A DNA stretch of 64,000 bases from Pseudarthrobacter oxydans (GTDB lineage: Bacteria; Actinomycetota; Actinomycetes; Actinomycetales; Micrococcaceae): the NCBI RefSeq assembly GCF_030812335.1, contig NZ_JAUSSN010000005.1, positions 221,547-285,546 of the forward strand, in the 5' to 3' direction. The notes below the pieces were generated by a model. That model worked only from the letters and a program-made list of their open reading frames with translations, was not told the DNA's origin and searched no databases. Below are positions 43,255 through 53,004 of the stretch, piece after piece; positions within the stretch are counted from its first letter, which is position 1; each line of letters opens with the position of its first letter. The position numbers and the translations under genes were made by a program.

Positions 43255-45320
43255 ACGGTGATCTCCGGTTTCAGGGTCTTCAGGGTCCAGTACTTGTGCT
43301 TCCGGACAGCCAGGGTGGACAGGGCTGTCCCCAGCAAAGTGTAGCCAAGCAGCCCCAGCATCGTGGGCAGGACGACGGCCAGGTCAGCGCCGTAGATCAG
43401 GTGCCGCATACCGTTGACGACGTACCCCATCGGCAGCAGCTGGTGCACCACGTGGAGCGGCTGGGGCGTGGTCTGCCAGGGAAAGGTGCCCCCCGAGGAG
43501 ACCAGCTGCAGCACCAGCAGGATGAGCACCACGAGCTTGCCGGGGGAGCCGAGCAACGCCACGACGCCCTGGATGATCGCGCTGAACGCCATCGCGGCAG
43601 CAAGCATCAGGAACCACATCAGCCAGGGGTGGGCGGGGCTCAGGCCCAGCCCCACATCGACCACAAGGGTCAGCAGGCTCGCCTGGACGGCCGAGACAGC
43701 CAGGAAGGGAAGCCAGCCGCCGACGGCGATTTTCCACGCCGCGGCGTTCGACGCGAGCGCCCGCTGGGTAACCGGCCGCATCGCCTGGATCAGCATAAAG
43801 ACGCCGATCCACAGTGCCAGGGTGAGGAAGAACGGTGCGAGGCCCGCACCGTAGGAGCCGGCCTTGGCCTGCGAGACGTTGCTGACGGCGACCGGGTCGG
43901 CCATCACCTTGGCGAGGCTGTCCTTCTGGGTGTCATTGGGGTGGGGGACCTGGCCGGCGCCCCCGGCGAGTTCGGCCGCGAGGGTCCCGGCGCCGTCGGA
44001 GGCCGTGGCCGCCCCGCTTTCCAGCTTCGCCGCGCCGTCGTCGAGCTTTTCCGCGCCCTCGGCGAGCTTCGCGGCACCGTCCAGGGCGCCCTGCTGCCCG
44101 GCGGCGAGGGTGGCAGCGCCGCCGGCCAGTTGGTCCGCCCCGGTGGACGCCTGGGTGATGGCGCCGCCGAGCGCGGGGGTGGCCGCCGCCAGCTTCTCCG
44201 CCCCCGCACTGACGGCAGCGGACCCGTCCGCCAGCCGCTGGATTTGCGCTGCCGCGGCCGTGAGCGTCGCCGCAGGCCCCGCGGGCCCCGCGGATGCCGG
44301 CGGGGCCGGGTGGGCGTCGAAGTCCGCGAGGATGGTCTCCGCCTGGGCCGGGGTCAGGACCCCCGCCGCGACGAGCCGGCTGTTGGACGCGGCCACCCGG
44401 CTGCGCTGCGCCTCGGCGGTTGCCTGGGCGGCCGCCTGTTCGGAGGCGGCCAGCTGGCCGGCCAGGCCCTGCACCCTGGTGCCGAGCGCGGCGTTGCCGG
44501 CCGCCACCTGGGCGGCGCCGTCCGCGAGTGCCCGGGAATCGGCGGGCAGCGTGGCGGTTTTGTCCTTGAGCTGGGACAGTCCGCCGCTGAGCTGGGCTGC
44601 CCCCGTGCTGAGGCTGTTGGCGCCGTCCCGGAGCTTGAGCTGGCCGGCTTGGAGCTCGGCCGTGCCGGTCCTGAGGTCGCCTGTGCCCTGGTGGAGGGAG
44701 ACGGCCCCGTCGTGCAGGCCGGCGGCACCGTCGGCGAGCTGCCCGGCGCCGTCGGAGGCTTTGAGCATCTGGGAGTGGATGGTCCCGAAACCGGTGAGGA
44801 GCTGGTTGGCGGTTTCCTCGCCGACCTCGGTGGCCACCGTGGTGTGGACGGCGGTGGTGAGCTTGTCCACGATGGTGCTCAGCAGGTAGTTGTTCGCGTC
44901 GTTGGTGGTGACGTTGAGCATGGCCTGGTTGGCTGCGTCGAAGCTGCCGGGGGAGACCAGGTTAGCCGAGAAGTCCCGGGGGATCTTCAGGGCGAAGGCG
45001 TATTTGCCGGTGCTCACGCCCTGGTCCGCCTCCTCCGGCCCGGAGACGGTCTGCCAGTTGAAGACGTGCCCGTCGGTGAGGCTCTCGGCGACCTTCCGGC
45101 CGGCCTCGAGCCGGGTGCCGTCGGCGGACGTGGCACCGGTGTCCTCCACGACCAGGGCCGCATCGATCTGGTTCAGGTTTCCGTAGGGATCCCAGTTGGC
45201 GTAGAGGTAGACGGCACCATAGAGCAGCGGCACCATGGTCAGCGCCAGGATGGTGAGTTTCGGCAGCAGGCCGCCGGTCATGCGCTTGAGTTCGGAGCGG
45301 GCCAGCCGCAGCACAGTCAC
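43251..45320 (-). CDS. YhgE/Pip-domain ABC-2-type membrane protein
   Basis: 689 residues. An N-terminal membrane helix (KLTILALTMVPLLYGAVYLY) is followed by the Pip domain, then a long extracellular region of repeated Ala/Gly/Leu units of the type GAxxLxxGAxxL (about residues 190-470), and five C-terminal helices of the ABC-2 type. Members include Pip (phage infection protein) and exporters linked to type VII secretion and bacteriocin sensitivity. GTG 45320 overlaps the upstream ABC gene by 4 nt. The partner ATPase is degenerate. Confidence 0.88.
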   Translation of the reverse strand: MTVLRLARSELKRMTGGLLPKLTILALTMVPLLYGAVYLYANWDPYGNLNQIDAALVVEDTGATSADGTRLEAGRKVAESLTDGHVFNWQTVSGPEEADQGVSTGKYAFALKIPRDFSANLVSPGSFDAANQAMLNVTTNDANNYLLSTIVDKLTTAVHTTVATEVGEETANQLLTGFGTIHSQMLKASDGAGQLADGAAGLHDGAVSLHQGTGDLRTGTAELQAGQLKLRDGANSLSTGAAQLSGGLSQLKDKTATLPADSRALADGAAQVAAGNAALGTRVQGLAGQLAASEQAAAQATAEAQRSRVAASNSRLVAAGVLTPAQAETILADFDAHPAPPASAGPAGPAATLTAAAAQIQRLADGSAAVSAGAEKLAAATPALGGAITQASTGADQLAGGAATLAAGQQGALDGAAKLAEGAEKLDDGAAKLESGAATASDGAGTLAAELAGGAGQVPHPNDTQKDSLAKVMADPVAVSNVSQAKAGSYGAGLAPFFLTLALWIGVFMLIQAMRPVTQRALASNAAAWKIAVGGWLPFLAVSAVQASLLTLVVDVGLGLSPAHPWLMWFLMLAAAMAFSAIIQGVVALLGSPGKLVVLILLVLQLVSSGGTFPWQTTPQPLHVVHQLLPMGYVVNGMRHLIYGADLAVVLPTMLGLLGYTLLGTALSTLAVRKHKYWTLKTLKPEITV

Positions 45321-46042
45321 CGTGCGTCCTCCAGTTCGAGGGTGCCGGACATTTCGAGCGTGCCGGCTGCGGCCGCGACGTCCAGGGAAGGGGCCCCGGC
45401 GGCGGCAGTACCCGCGTTGCCGATCGCGGCGGCCGGACCGGTCCAGCCGTCGGGGACGCGCATGACGGCGGCGACGACGGCGAGCGGACGCCCGGCGTCG
45501 TAGGCCAGCTCCTCCAGCCGCGGCAGCCACTCCTCCGGATCTCCGTGGCGGTCCGGGGAATCCACCACGAGCAGATCGGTGTGCGGGTTCGCCAGGGCCA
45601 GGGCCGTGAGCAGCCCGATCCTTCGGGCCGGAGGCAGCTGCTCGGTCCACAGCCCGGCGATGTCCTCGAATCGGTTGACCTTGAGCCAGGGCTTGCTGAG
45701 CAGTGACCCCCTGTAACGGCGCGGCACCAGGGCCAGGTCCTCCGTGACGAGGTCGCGGACGCTGAGGTGCTGCTCGGGTTCGTTCACCCCGGGGGAGTCC
45801 ACCACGGCGCTCGCCTGCCGCAGGGTCCTGATCCGGGCGCCGCCGTCCCACTCCGCGCCGTCCCAATCAAAGTGGCCGTCGGAGGGCTTGAGCCGGCCGG
45901 TCAGGGCCAGCGCCAGGGCGGTGCGCTGGTCCTGGCGGGGGCCAGAGACCAACAGGAGTTCGCCGCGCCGGACCTGAAGGGACGTGGCCGGCAGCAGCAC
46001 GTCCCTTCTGCCGTTCACGGAGAGTTGTCGCACGCGGAGCAA
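45317..46042 (-). CDS. ABC-ATPase-like protein with lost catalytic motifs
   Basis: 241 residues with the ABC layout but altered motifs. The Walker A position reads SGPRQDQRTAL (residues 33-43) with no Lys; the signature LSGGQ region reads LPPARRIGLLTAL; Walker B is LLVVDSPD, where the catalytic Glu is replaced by Ser162. ATP hydrolysis by the usual mechanism is therefore unlikely. It is the first gene of the YhgE-TetR operon (4-nt overlap) and may have a structural or regulatory role. The frame itself is intact. Confidence 0.78.
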   Translation of the reverse strand: MLRVRQLSVNGRRDVLLPATSLQVRRGELLLVSGPRQDQRTALALALTGRLKPSDGHFDWDGAEWDGGARIRTLRQASAVVDSPGVNEPEQHLSVRDLVTEDLALVPRRYRGSLLSKPWLKVNRFEDIAGLWTEQLPPARRIGLLTALALANPHTDLLVVDSPDRHGDPEEWLPRLEELAYDAGRPLAVVAAVMRVPDGWTGPAAAIGNAGTAAAGAPSLDVAAAAGTLEMSGTLELEDAR

Positions 46043-46084
46043 GAGGAGCCTTTCGCAGAAGATTGTCTACGCCAAGGCTAACTA

Positions 46085-46100
46085 AACTGACCGGTCAGTT
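46085..46100. promoter_or_regulatory. Perfect 16-bp palindrome, probable TetR operator
   Basis: AACTGACCGGTCAGTT is a perfect palindrome 43 bp upstream of the start of the ABC-like gene, in the position of a promoter operator. Dyads with TGACCGGTCA centres are typical TetR-family sites, and the TetR gene ends this operon, so autoregulation is likely. Confidence 0.75.
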
Positions 46101-46158
46101 CAAATAAGAGGGGGGGAATGTGACCAACCAGACCGTGCCCGGCCGGCGGGCGGCTCCG

Positions 46159-46299
46159 CCGAGGTCAGACTTCGCGCCCATGTCCGGGCACAACATCGGC
46201 GCGAAGTGACACCTCGGCGGTCCACGGCGCGAAGTGACACCTCGGCGGTCCACGGCGCGAAGTGACACCTCGGCGGCTCAGCGCGTAGTGACAGCTCGG
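46159..46299. repeat. Dispersed palindromic repeat with a 28-bp ladder of half-sites
   Basis: A full inverted repeat (46159-46217; arms ending in TTCGCGCC and starting GGCGCGAA, related to 8299-8443) is followed by three more copies of its right arm at 46226, 46254 and 46281. The 20-bp unit GGCGCGAAGTGACACCTCGG is exact in the first three; the fourth has two changes. The spacing is 28 bp. The array ends next to the stop of the flavoprotein gene. Confidence 0.8.
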
Positions 46300-46303
46300 C
46301 GGC

Positions 46304-47761
46304 TCAGAGGCCGTATTCCTCGAGCAGCCGCAGCCAGACCTCGCTGATCGTGGGGTAGGCCGGCACGGCATGCCACAGCCGGTCCAGCGGGACTTCGCCG
46401 ACGACGGCGATCGTCGCGGCGTGCAGCAGCTCGGCCACATCGGGGCCGGCAAAGGTGGCGCCCAGCAGCACCTTCCGGTCCTCGTCGACCACCAGCTGCG
46501 CCCAGCCCTCGTACCGTTCGGCGTGCAGCGAGGACCCGGCCACCTGGATGGGCAGTTCCACGGAGGAGACGCTAAAGCCGTCCCGTTCCGCCTGCTGCAC
46601 GGTCCGCCCCACGCTGGCCAGTTCCGGATCAGTGAACACCACGTTGGGCACCGCGTGGTCGTCCGCGGTCCGGGCGTACCGGCTCCACGGCGCGGCCTCG
46701 CCGCCGAGCTCGCCCCTGGCCCGGGCGGCGATGGCGTCGCCCGTGGCCCGCGCACCGTACTTGCCCTGATGGGTCAGCATGACCCTCCCGGCGGCGTCCC
46801 CGGCGGCGTACAGCCACGGCTCGACGTCGTTCCCGGTGCCGCCCGACACCAGGCCGGTGGAGTCCGTGCTGAGCCGAAGTTCCCTGCCATCCGCGGCGGC
46901 GAGCCCGACGCTCTCCAGGCCGATCCCTTCGAGGGCGGGATGCCGTCCGGTGGTGACCAGGAGCTTGTCCGCCGTCACGGCGCCGCCGCCCGCCAGCTCA
47001 AGGGTGAGGGAGCCGTCGTCGTTCTCGCGGATGCTGTCGGTTCCGGTGTGCAGGTGGAGGCTGACGCCGTCCGCCCGCAGCCCGGCGGCGACCAGCGCGG
47101 CTGCCTCCTCCGGGAAGGCGCCCAGCAGGCCGCGGCGGGCCACTAGGGTCACCGAGGCGCCCAGCCGGGCGAAGGCCTGGGCGAGTTCGGTCCCGGCGAC
47201 GCCGCCGCCCAGCACCGCCAGCCGGGGCGGGCTCTCGTGCGCGGAGGTCGCCTCCCGGGTGGTCCAGTAGTCCACGTCGGACAAGCCTTCAACGGGCGGC
47301 ACCGTGGGCGAGGACCCGGTGGCCACCACGACGGCGTGCCGTGCCGAGAGCGCGTAGCTGTTGCCGTCCAGCCCCGCGACTTCAACCTTCCGGGTGTCCG
47401 TGATCCAGCCGTGCCCGCGGATCAGCTCGATGCCGGTGTCCTGGAGCCACTTGACCTGGCTGTCGTCCTGCCAGTTGGACGTGAAGTAGTCGCGGCGTTT
47501 CAGGACGGCGGCTGTGTCCAGGGTCCGGGTGACGGCCTCTGCGGCACCGGGCACGGTCTGGGCGCCGTGAAGGGCGGTGCCGGGGCGCAGCAGCGCCTTG
47601 GAGGGCATGCAGGCCCAGTAGGAACACTCGCCGCCCACCAGTTCGGCCTCAATAAGCACGGCGGTCAGCCCGCCCTGTACGACGCGGTCCGCCACGTTTT
47701 CGCCGACGGCGCCGGCGCCGATCACGATGACATCGAATTCCCGTTCAAGCTGTGCCGTCAT
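46304..47761 (-). CDS. Pyridine nucleotide-disulfide oxidoreductase (FAD)
   Basis: 485 residues. FAD-binding FDVIVIGAGAVGENVADRV, the redox pair Cys46-x4-Cys51 in GGECSYWACMPSKALLRP, NAD(P) Rossmann LAVLGGGVAGTELAQAF, and the C-terminal dimer domain with NVVFTDPELASVG. The usual His-Glu pair near the C-terminus reads HAVPAYPTISE. It resembles lipoamide dehydrogenase/mercuric reductase paralogues of actinobacteria. No Hg-binding Cys pair or lipoyl partner genes, so the substrate is unknown, perhaps a low-molecular-weight thiol or quinone. Confidence 0.88.
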   Translation of the reverse strand: MTAQLEREFDVIVIGAGAVGENVADRVVQGGLTAVLIEAELVGGECSYWACMPSKALLRPGTALHGAQTVPGAAEAVTRTLDTAAVLKRRDYFTSNWQDDSQVKWLQDTGIELIRGHGWITDTRKVEVAGLDGNSYALSARHAVVVATGSSPTVPPVEGLSDVDYWTTREATSAHESPPRLAVLGGGVAGTELAQAFARLGASVTLVARRGLLGAFPEEAAALVAAGLRADGVSLHLHTGTDSIRENDDGSLTLELAGGGAVTADKLLVTTGRHPALEGIGLESVGLAAADGRELRLSTDSTGLVSGGTGNDVEPWLYAAGDAAGRVMLTHQGKYGARATGDAIAARARGELGGEAAPWSRYARTADDHAVPNVVFTDPELASVGRTVQQAERDGFSVSSVELPIQVAGSSLHAERYEGWAQLVVDEDRKVLLGATFAGPDVAELLHAATIAVVGEVPLDRLWHAVPAYPTISEVWLRLLEEYGL

Positions 47762-47867
47762 GGCAGAAGCCTACGCCCGGTGCCGGTCCGGAGGCCCTCA
47801 CCAACACCCTTTGCAGGACGTGGGACCACCGCTACTGTTGGGAACATATTTGGGGGAGGGCAGGGCC

Positions 47868-48686
47868 ATGACAGACAGCAACGTGACCGCCGGCGGTGCG
47901 AGCCGGGCCGAAGGCACTGGAACGGGCAGCCCGCGCAGCCTGGGCGGAGGGGGCGTGACCGGTGCCGGGCCCATGCCGCCGGCAAGGTTCAGCGCGCAAG
48001 CCAGGCTCAGGGCCTTGCAGGCGGACATTATGGAACTGATCCTGGAGCGTGAGCTGGATGCCGGGGATCCGCTGCCGACCGAACACGAGCTTGCCGCCGC
48101 GCTGGGCGTTGGCCGGAACACCCTGCGGGAATCGCTGAAGGTACTCCAGGCCCTCGGCGTGATTGAGATCCGCCACGGTTTCGGCATGTTCGTGGCGCCG
48201 AGTAATTTTGACGCCCTCACCGACGGCCTCACGTTCCGCGGCCGGTTGTCGCTGCGGCATCACGGGCAGGAGGCCCTGCAATTGGTGGACGTCCGGCAGG
48301 CCCTCGAGGCCGGGCTGATTGCGGCCGCCATGGACCTGATGACCCCGGAACACCTGTCGGCCGTCGAGGAAGCCGTGCTCCGGATGGAGGAGCTGGCCGG
48401 CGCCGGCGCGAACTTTATCGAAGCGGACGCTGACTTCCACCGCCGGTTGTTCGAACCCCTCAACAACGCGCTGCTGGTCAATCTGCTCGGTGTCTTCTGG
48501 CAGGTGTACCGGCGGCTCCACGTGGAGCTGGGCGGAGTCGAGGACGCCGATCTCCTCGAAACAGCGGCCCTGCACCGGGGGATCTACGACGCCGTCTCGA
48601 CCGGCGACAAGGTTCTCGCGGCGCAGCGGCTCAACGGCCACTTCGATGGCATCCGGCTCCGGATCAGCCAGGCCGTCGCCCCGTAG
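47868..48686 (+). CDS. FadR-type GntR regulator
   Basis: 272 residues. Poorly ordered Gly-rich N-terminus, then the winged helix (ELDAGDPLPTEHELAAALGV, GRNTLRESLKVLQALGVIEI) and an FCD all-helical ligand domain with the metal His motif pattern (EADADFHRRLFE ... ALHRGIYDAV, HFDGIRLRI). GGGAGGGCAGGG precedes ATG 47868. It lies upstream of glpD on the same strand and may regulate the glycerol genes, though classic glycerol regulators belong to other families. Confidence 0.9.
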   Translation: MTDSNVTAGGASRAEGTGTGSPRSLGGGGVTGAGPMPPARFSAQARLRALQADIMELILERELDAGDPLPTEHELAAALGVGRNTLRESLKVLQALGVIEIRHGFGMFVAPSNFDALTDGLTFRGRLSLRHHGQEALQLVDVRQALEAGLIAAAMDLMTPEHLSAVEEAVLRMEELAGAGANFIEADADFHRRLFEPLNNALLVNLLGVFWQVYRRLHVELGGVEDADLLETAALHRGIYDAVSTGDKVLAAQRLNGHFDGIRLRISQAVAP

Positions 48687-49053
48687 CGGCCCGGCCCTGA
48701 GCTGCGCGCGTCCCGGAAGTTGACGGGGGAGGGCGGCGATGCGCTGGTAAATGCGATCCGGCGCCGGGACAACATGCACGTCTGTCCGGAACCTGAGTCG
48801 AACTGGTGATGAGGGAATGCCGGCAAGGGCCTGGAGATGGGTTCGGTCCCGCAGGGATGATTCCGGACCGCGCCGAAATAGTCCCCGTGTTTCCGGGCGG
48901 AGCGGCGGTGATGCGACACCCCGCTGCGGCCGACGAGGAGAGAGATTGCTGACGTGCACGTTTGTGCAGAACGCTTGAACATATTTGCGCCGTACTCGAA
49001 GAATGAAAGGGAAGGCGCCGCAGGGCGCAGAGAAAAGCTGCAAGGGAGCAACT
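48687..49053. promoter_or_regulatory. Regulatory region of glpD with repeated TGCACGT boxes
   Basis: No gene is evident. Two related boxes occur: ATGCACGTCTGT (48774-48785) and GTGCACGTTTGTGCA (48954-48968). The second contains a perfect inverted repeat TGCAC-GTTT-GTGCA at 48955-48968. They could be operators for the FadR-type regulator encoded just upstream. Confidence 0.45.
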
Positions 49054-50808
49054 TTGAGCAAGCACGAATCCACTCGTGACCACAGCCCGGCCCCGACCCG
49101 CACGAGTGTCGAGGGGCTGCGCGAGCGCCCCCGGGCGAAGGTGCTGATCATCGGCGGCGGCATCAACGGAGTCGGCACTTTCCGGGACCTGGCCCTCCAG
49201 GGCGTGGATGTTGCTCTGGTGGAACGCGGGGACTACTGCCAGGGTGCGAGCGGCGCCTCGTCCCACATGATCCACGGCGGGATCCGCTATCTGGAAAACG
49301 GGGAATTCCGCCTTGTCAGGGAATCGGTCACCGAGCGCAACCGGCTCCTCAGGCTCGCCCCGCACTATGTCAAACCGCTGAAGACTACGATTCCGATCTT
49401 CAGCACCTTCTCCGGAGTGCTGGCCGCCCCGCTGCGGTTCCTGACCCACAAACAGCACGGAACCCCCAAGGTACGGGGGGCCTTCCTGATCAAACTCGGA
49501 CTCAGCCTGTACGATTCCTTCTCCCGCGACGGCGGCACCGTCCCGCGGCATGAGTTCAAGGGACGCGCCGAGGCGCTGAGGGAACTCCCCGACCTGAATC
49601 CAGGCGTCAAGTTCACGGCCACATACTTCGACGCGTCCGTGCACAACCCGGAACGGCTCACCCTGGATGTCCTCCAGGACGGGCAAAGGGCCGCCTTCGG
49701 CACGGACACGGCCCGCGCCGCCAATTACGTCGCCGTCACGGGTATCGGCGACGAAGGCGTCCAACTCCGCGACGAACTCACTGGGGAGACCTTCTCCTTC
49801 ACCGCGGACGTGATCGTGAACACGACCGGGGCCTGGGTCGACCTGACCAATGCGGCGCTGGGCTCGCCGTCCCTGTTTATGGGAGGGACCAAGGGATCCC
49901 ACATCGTGCTGGATCACCCGTCCCTGCTCAACGCCTGCCAAGGGAGCGAAATCTTCTTTGAACACACGGACGGAAGGATCGTCCTGATTTACCCCATGGG
50001 GGACCGTGTCCTGGTCGGCACCACGGACATCCGCGCGGACATGGCGGCGGATGCCGTCTGCACCGACGGGGAGATCACCTACTTTTTCGACCTGATCAAA
50101 CACGTCTTTCCGGACATCGCGATCACCCGTGAAAACATCGTGTACAGCTTCGCCGGCGTCCGCCCGCTGCCGCGTGACGATGCCGAGAACCCCGGGTTCG
50201 TTTCCCGCGATTACCGCATTGAACGCAACGAACAGGTCATCTTCGGCACCAACGTCCCGGTCCTGAGCCTTGTCGGGGGCAAATGGACCACCTTCCGGGC
50301 CCTGTCCGAGCATATGACCAACGATGTTCTGGCCATCCTTGGCCGTAACCGCAAAGTTTCCACCGCCAAGCTTCCGATCGGCGGCGGAACTGACTTCCCG
50401 GCCACAGGGCGCGATGAAGAGGCCTGGATCGCCCGGCATGTTTCCGGTGACTTGGACGCGGCACGTGTCAAAGGACTGCTTACCCGCTACGGCACCCGCG
50501 CAACCCAGGTCATGGCCTACCTCGCGGACGGTGAGGACCGCCTCCTGCACTCGACCCCTGAGCTGAGCCTGCGCGAAGTCCAGTTCATGGTCCGACACGA
50601 GCAGATCGGCCACCTGGTCGATGTCCTCATCCGGCGCACATCCCTTGCCTTCCGGGGCCTGGTCACCGCCGCACTCCTCACCGAACTGGCCCAGGCCCTG
50701 GCAGGACCGCTGGGCTGGGATAACGCACGGGAGATCCAGGAAATCACGCATGCACAGGACGTGCTGCAGCGTTTCCATGCGGTCCCGCTGGAGACCCAGA
50801 TTTCCTGA
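49054..50808 (+). CDS. glpD: Aerobic glycerol-3-phosphate dehydrogenase
   Basis: 584 residues. Oxidises glycerol-3-phosphate to dihydroxyacetone phosphate at the membrane, passing electrons to quinone. FAD site VLIIGGGINGVGTFRDLALQ; signatures GASGASSHMIHGGIRYLE and VGGKWTTFRALSEHM; C-terminal DAO_C domain to the end. TTG 49054 is chosen because AAGGGAG lies five bases upstream; an ATG at 49003 is possible but has a poorer site. glpK follows on the same strand after about 195 nt. Confidence 0.95.
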   Translation: MSKHESTRDHSPAPTRTSVEGLRERPRAKVLIIGGGINGVGTFRDLALQGVDVALVERGDYCQGASGASSHMIHGGIRYLENGEFRLVRESVTERNRLLRLAPHYVKPLKTTIPIFSTFSGVLAAPLRFLTHKQHGTPKVRGAFLIKLGLSLYDSFSRDGGTVPRHEFKGRAEALRELPDLNPGVKFTATYFDASVHNPERLTLDVLQDGQRAAFGTDTARAANYVAVTGIGDEGVQLRDELTGETFSFTADVIVNTTGAWVDLTNAALGSPSLFMGGTKGSHIVLDHPSLLNACQGSEIFFEHTDGRIVLIYPMGDRVLVGTTDIRADMAADAVCTDGEITYFFDLIKHVFPDIAITRENIVYSFAGVRPLPRDDAENPGFVSRDYRIERNEQVIFGTNVPVLSLVGGKWTTFRALSEHMTNDVLAILGRNRKVSTAKLPIGGGTDFPATGRDEEAWIARHVSGDLDAARVKGLLTRYGTRATQVMAYLADGEDRLLHSTPELSLREVQFMVRHEQIGHLVDVLIRRTSLAFRGLVTAALLTELAQALAGPLGWDNAREIQEITHAQDVLQRFHAVPLETQIS

Positions 50809-51005
50809 CCCACAGCAAGCGACAACCCGGGCCGCACCTCAGCTTTGCCGCGGTCCGGGCCGGCCCCGAAAGGGTCGCTGAACCGGACACGGGGCAGCCC
50901 GTGACCAGCCCCGTCCTCCGCGGCCGCCGGCGCGCCCGGTCCTGGCGCCGCACCGCAGCACTCGCGCACCCGACCACCGTCATCACCTAAGACAAGGACG
51001 TCATG

Positions 51006-52523
51006 ATGAAACAGTATGTAATGGCAATCGACCAGGGCACCACCAGCAGTCGGGCCATCGTTTTTGACCGCAACGGCAATATCGTCTCCAGCAGTCAGAA
51101 GGAACACGAACAGATCTTTCCCCGGGCCGGCTGGGTCGAACACGACCCGGTCGAAATCTGGGACAACGTCCGCGAGGTCATCGGCTCAGCGTTGTCCAAG
51201 TCAAACCTGACCAGCCACGATATCGCCACGGTGGGCATTACCAACCAGCGTGAGACTGCCGTGGTCTGGGACAGGACGACGGGGCGTCCGGTGTACAACG
51301 CCATCGTGTGGCAGGACACCCGCACCCAGGACATCGTGGACGAGCTGGCAAGGTACGGCGGTGTCGACCGCTTCAAGAAGCAGGTCGGGCTGCCTCTGGC
51401 CACCTACTTCTCCGGGACCAAGATCAAATGGATTCTGGACAACGTCGAGGGCGCGCGGACAAAGGCCGACGCCGGGGACCTGATCTTCGGCACCACTGAT
51501 TCCTGGGTGGTCTGGAACTTGACCGGGGGCAGCGCCGACGACGGCATCCACGTCACGGACGTCACCAATGCGTCCCGGACCCTGTTCATGGACCTGGAAA
51601 CACTGCAATGGGACAACAACATCCTTGAGGACTTTGGCGTGCCCAGGTCCATGATGCCCGAAATCAGGTCCTCTTCCGAGGTCTATGGCGCTGTCCACCA
51701 CTCCCAGTTGCTGCGCGGAGTTCCCGTTGCCGGCATCCTTGGGGACCAGCAGGCTGCCACCTTCGGTCAGGCTGCGTTTGGCAAGGGCGAGGCCAAGAAC
51801 ACCTACGGCACCGGGTGCTTTCTGATCTTCAACACGGGAGAAGAGATTGTTCATTCCAGCAACGGCCTGCTGACCACACTCGCCTACAAGCTGGGCGATG
51901 AGAAGCCGCATTACGCTCTGGAAGGATCCATTGCCGTCACTGGATCGCTGATCCAGTGGCTGCGGGACAACCTGGGCCTGATCGATTCCGCCCCGGAGGT
52001 TGAAGCCCTGGCGGCTTCCGTGCCGGACAACGGCGGTGCCTACTTCGTCCCCGCCTTCTCAGGTCTCTTCGCACCATACTGGCGTCCGGATGCCCGGGGC
52101 GCCCTGGTTGGGCTGACCCGTTTCGTCACCAGGGCACACATCGCCCGGGCGGCGCTGGAAGCGACGGCGTTCCAGACCCGCGAGGTGCTGGAGGCCGTCA
52201 ACGCCGACAGCGGGGTGTCGCTGACTGAGCTCAAGGTTGACGGCGGCATGGTCGCCAACGACGCCCTCATGCAGTTCCAGGCCGACATCCTCGGTGTTGC
52301 CGTGGTCCGGCCAAGGATAGTTGAAACCACGGCGCTCGGTGCCGCCTATGCCGCCGGCCTGGCCATCGGCTTCTGGAAGGACCTCGGAGAGCTCACCGCC
52401 AACTGGGGCGAGGACAAGCGCTGGGCGCCGCAAATGGACGACGCCGAGCGCTTCCGTCAGCTCCGGCTGTGGAAGAAGGCCGTTACGAAGTCCATGGACT
52501 GGATCGACGAGGACGTGAAATAG
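51006..52523 (+). CDS. glpK: Glycerol kinase
   Basis: 505 residues, standard length. Phosphorylates glycerol with ATP to glycerol-3-phosphate. FGGY motifs: [16 protein letters not shown] at the N-terminus, [20 protein letters not shown] and [20 protein letters not shown] near the C-terminus. ATG 51006 is preferred to the adjacent ATG 51003 because AAGGA is better spaced. The aquaporin gene glpF usually found with it is not in the window. Confidence 0.97.
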   Translation: MKQYVMAIDQGTTSSRAIVFDRNGNIVSSSQKEHEQIFPRAGWVEHDPVEIWDNVREVIGSALSKSNLTSHDIATVGITNQRETAVVWDRTTGRPVYNAIVWQDTRTQDIVDELARYGGVDRFKKQVGLPLATYFSGTKIKWILDNVEGARTKADAGDLIFGTTDSWVVWNLTGGSADDGIHVTDVTNASRTLFMDLETLQWDNNILEDFGVPRSMMPEIRSSSEVYGAVHHSQLLRGVPVAGILGDQQAATFGQAAFGKGEAKNTYGTGCFLIFNTGEEIVHSSNGLLTTLAYKLGDEKPHYALEGSIAVTGSLIQWLRDNLGLIDSAPEVEALAASVPDNGGAYFVPAFSGLFAPYWRPDARGALVGLTRFVTRAHIARAALEATAFQTREVLEAVNADSGVSLTELKVDGGMVANDALMQFQADILGVAVVRPRIVETTALGAAYAAGLAIGFWKDLGELTANWGEDKRWAPQMDDAERFRQLRLWKKAVTKSMDWIDEDVK

Positions 52524-53004
52524 GGTCCATCGCAGGCTCCTCAACCGGGGCGCACGCTGACGGCCCGCCGACAACAGATACATGGTCCACGACCAGCGGC
52601 AGTACGTTGTCCACGCGACCCGTGGAACGCAGGCCATCACCGAGGAGGAAGGCCCTTTACGTCCATCCGCTAAGCGGCACTCCGTATACGGCAGTGTGGA
52701 ACTGGAGTCGGATGAATCAGCTGCAAAGAGGCGGCAGAATTGGCCCGGGTCGCGGGCCCCGGGGGTCTTTTTGCCTCGATTGTCCACAGGCGAGGTACCG
52801 GTCGCTGAAGACCAAGACACCGGGCGCCATCCGTGTTCGTTTTGCGGGCCTGGACCCGGAGAACGACTTCGAGGTCACCAGGAGTAGACAAGGACAGCAA
52901 CCGCGTCCTGACCGAGTCCCAGAGAACCAAGCTCCCCATCGCCCGCGGTTAAGCCTGCTTCCACGCGCCCCGCCCACCGAACCCTCTGCAAGAGGAGCAA
53001 CACC
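52524..53004. other. Gene-poor stretch downstream of glpK
   Basis: Overlapping frames exist on both strands but none has a ribosome site with protein-like composition. No repeat or hairpin stands out. It may contain remnants of a deleted gene, given the orphan start at 53005. Confidence 0.4.

Noticed and set aside
46159..46299. 28-bp period repeats as a CRISPR array
   Set aside because: Spacers are 8 bp and nearly identical, far too short, and the units derive from a dispersed hairpin.
48664..50778. Long open frame antisense to glpD
   Set aside because: A shadow of glpD produced by high G+C; no ribosome site or family features.
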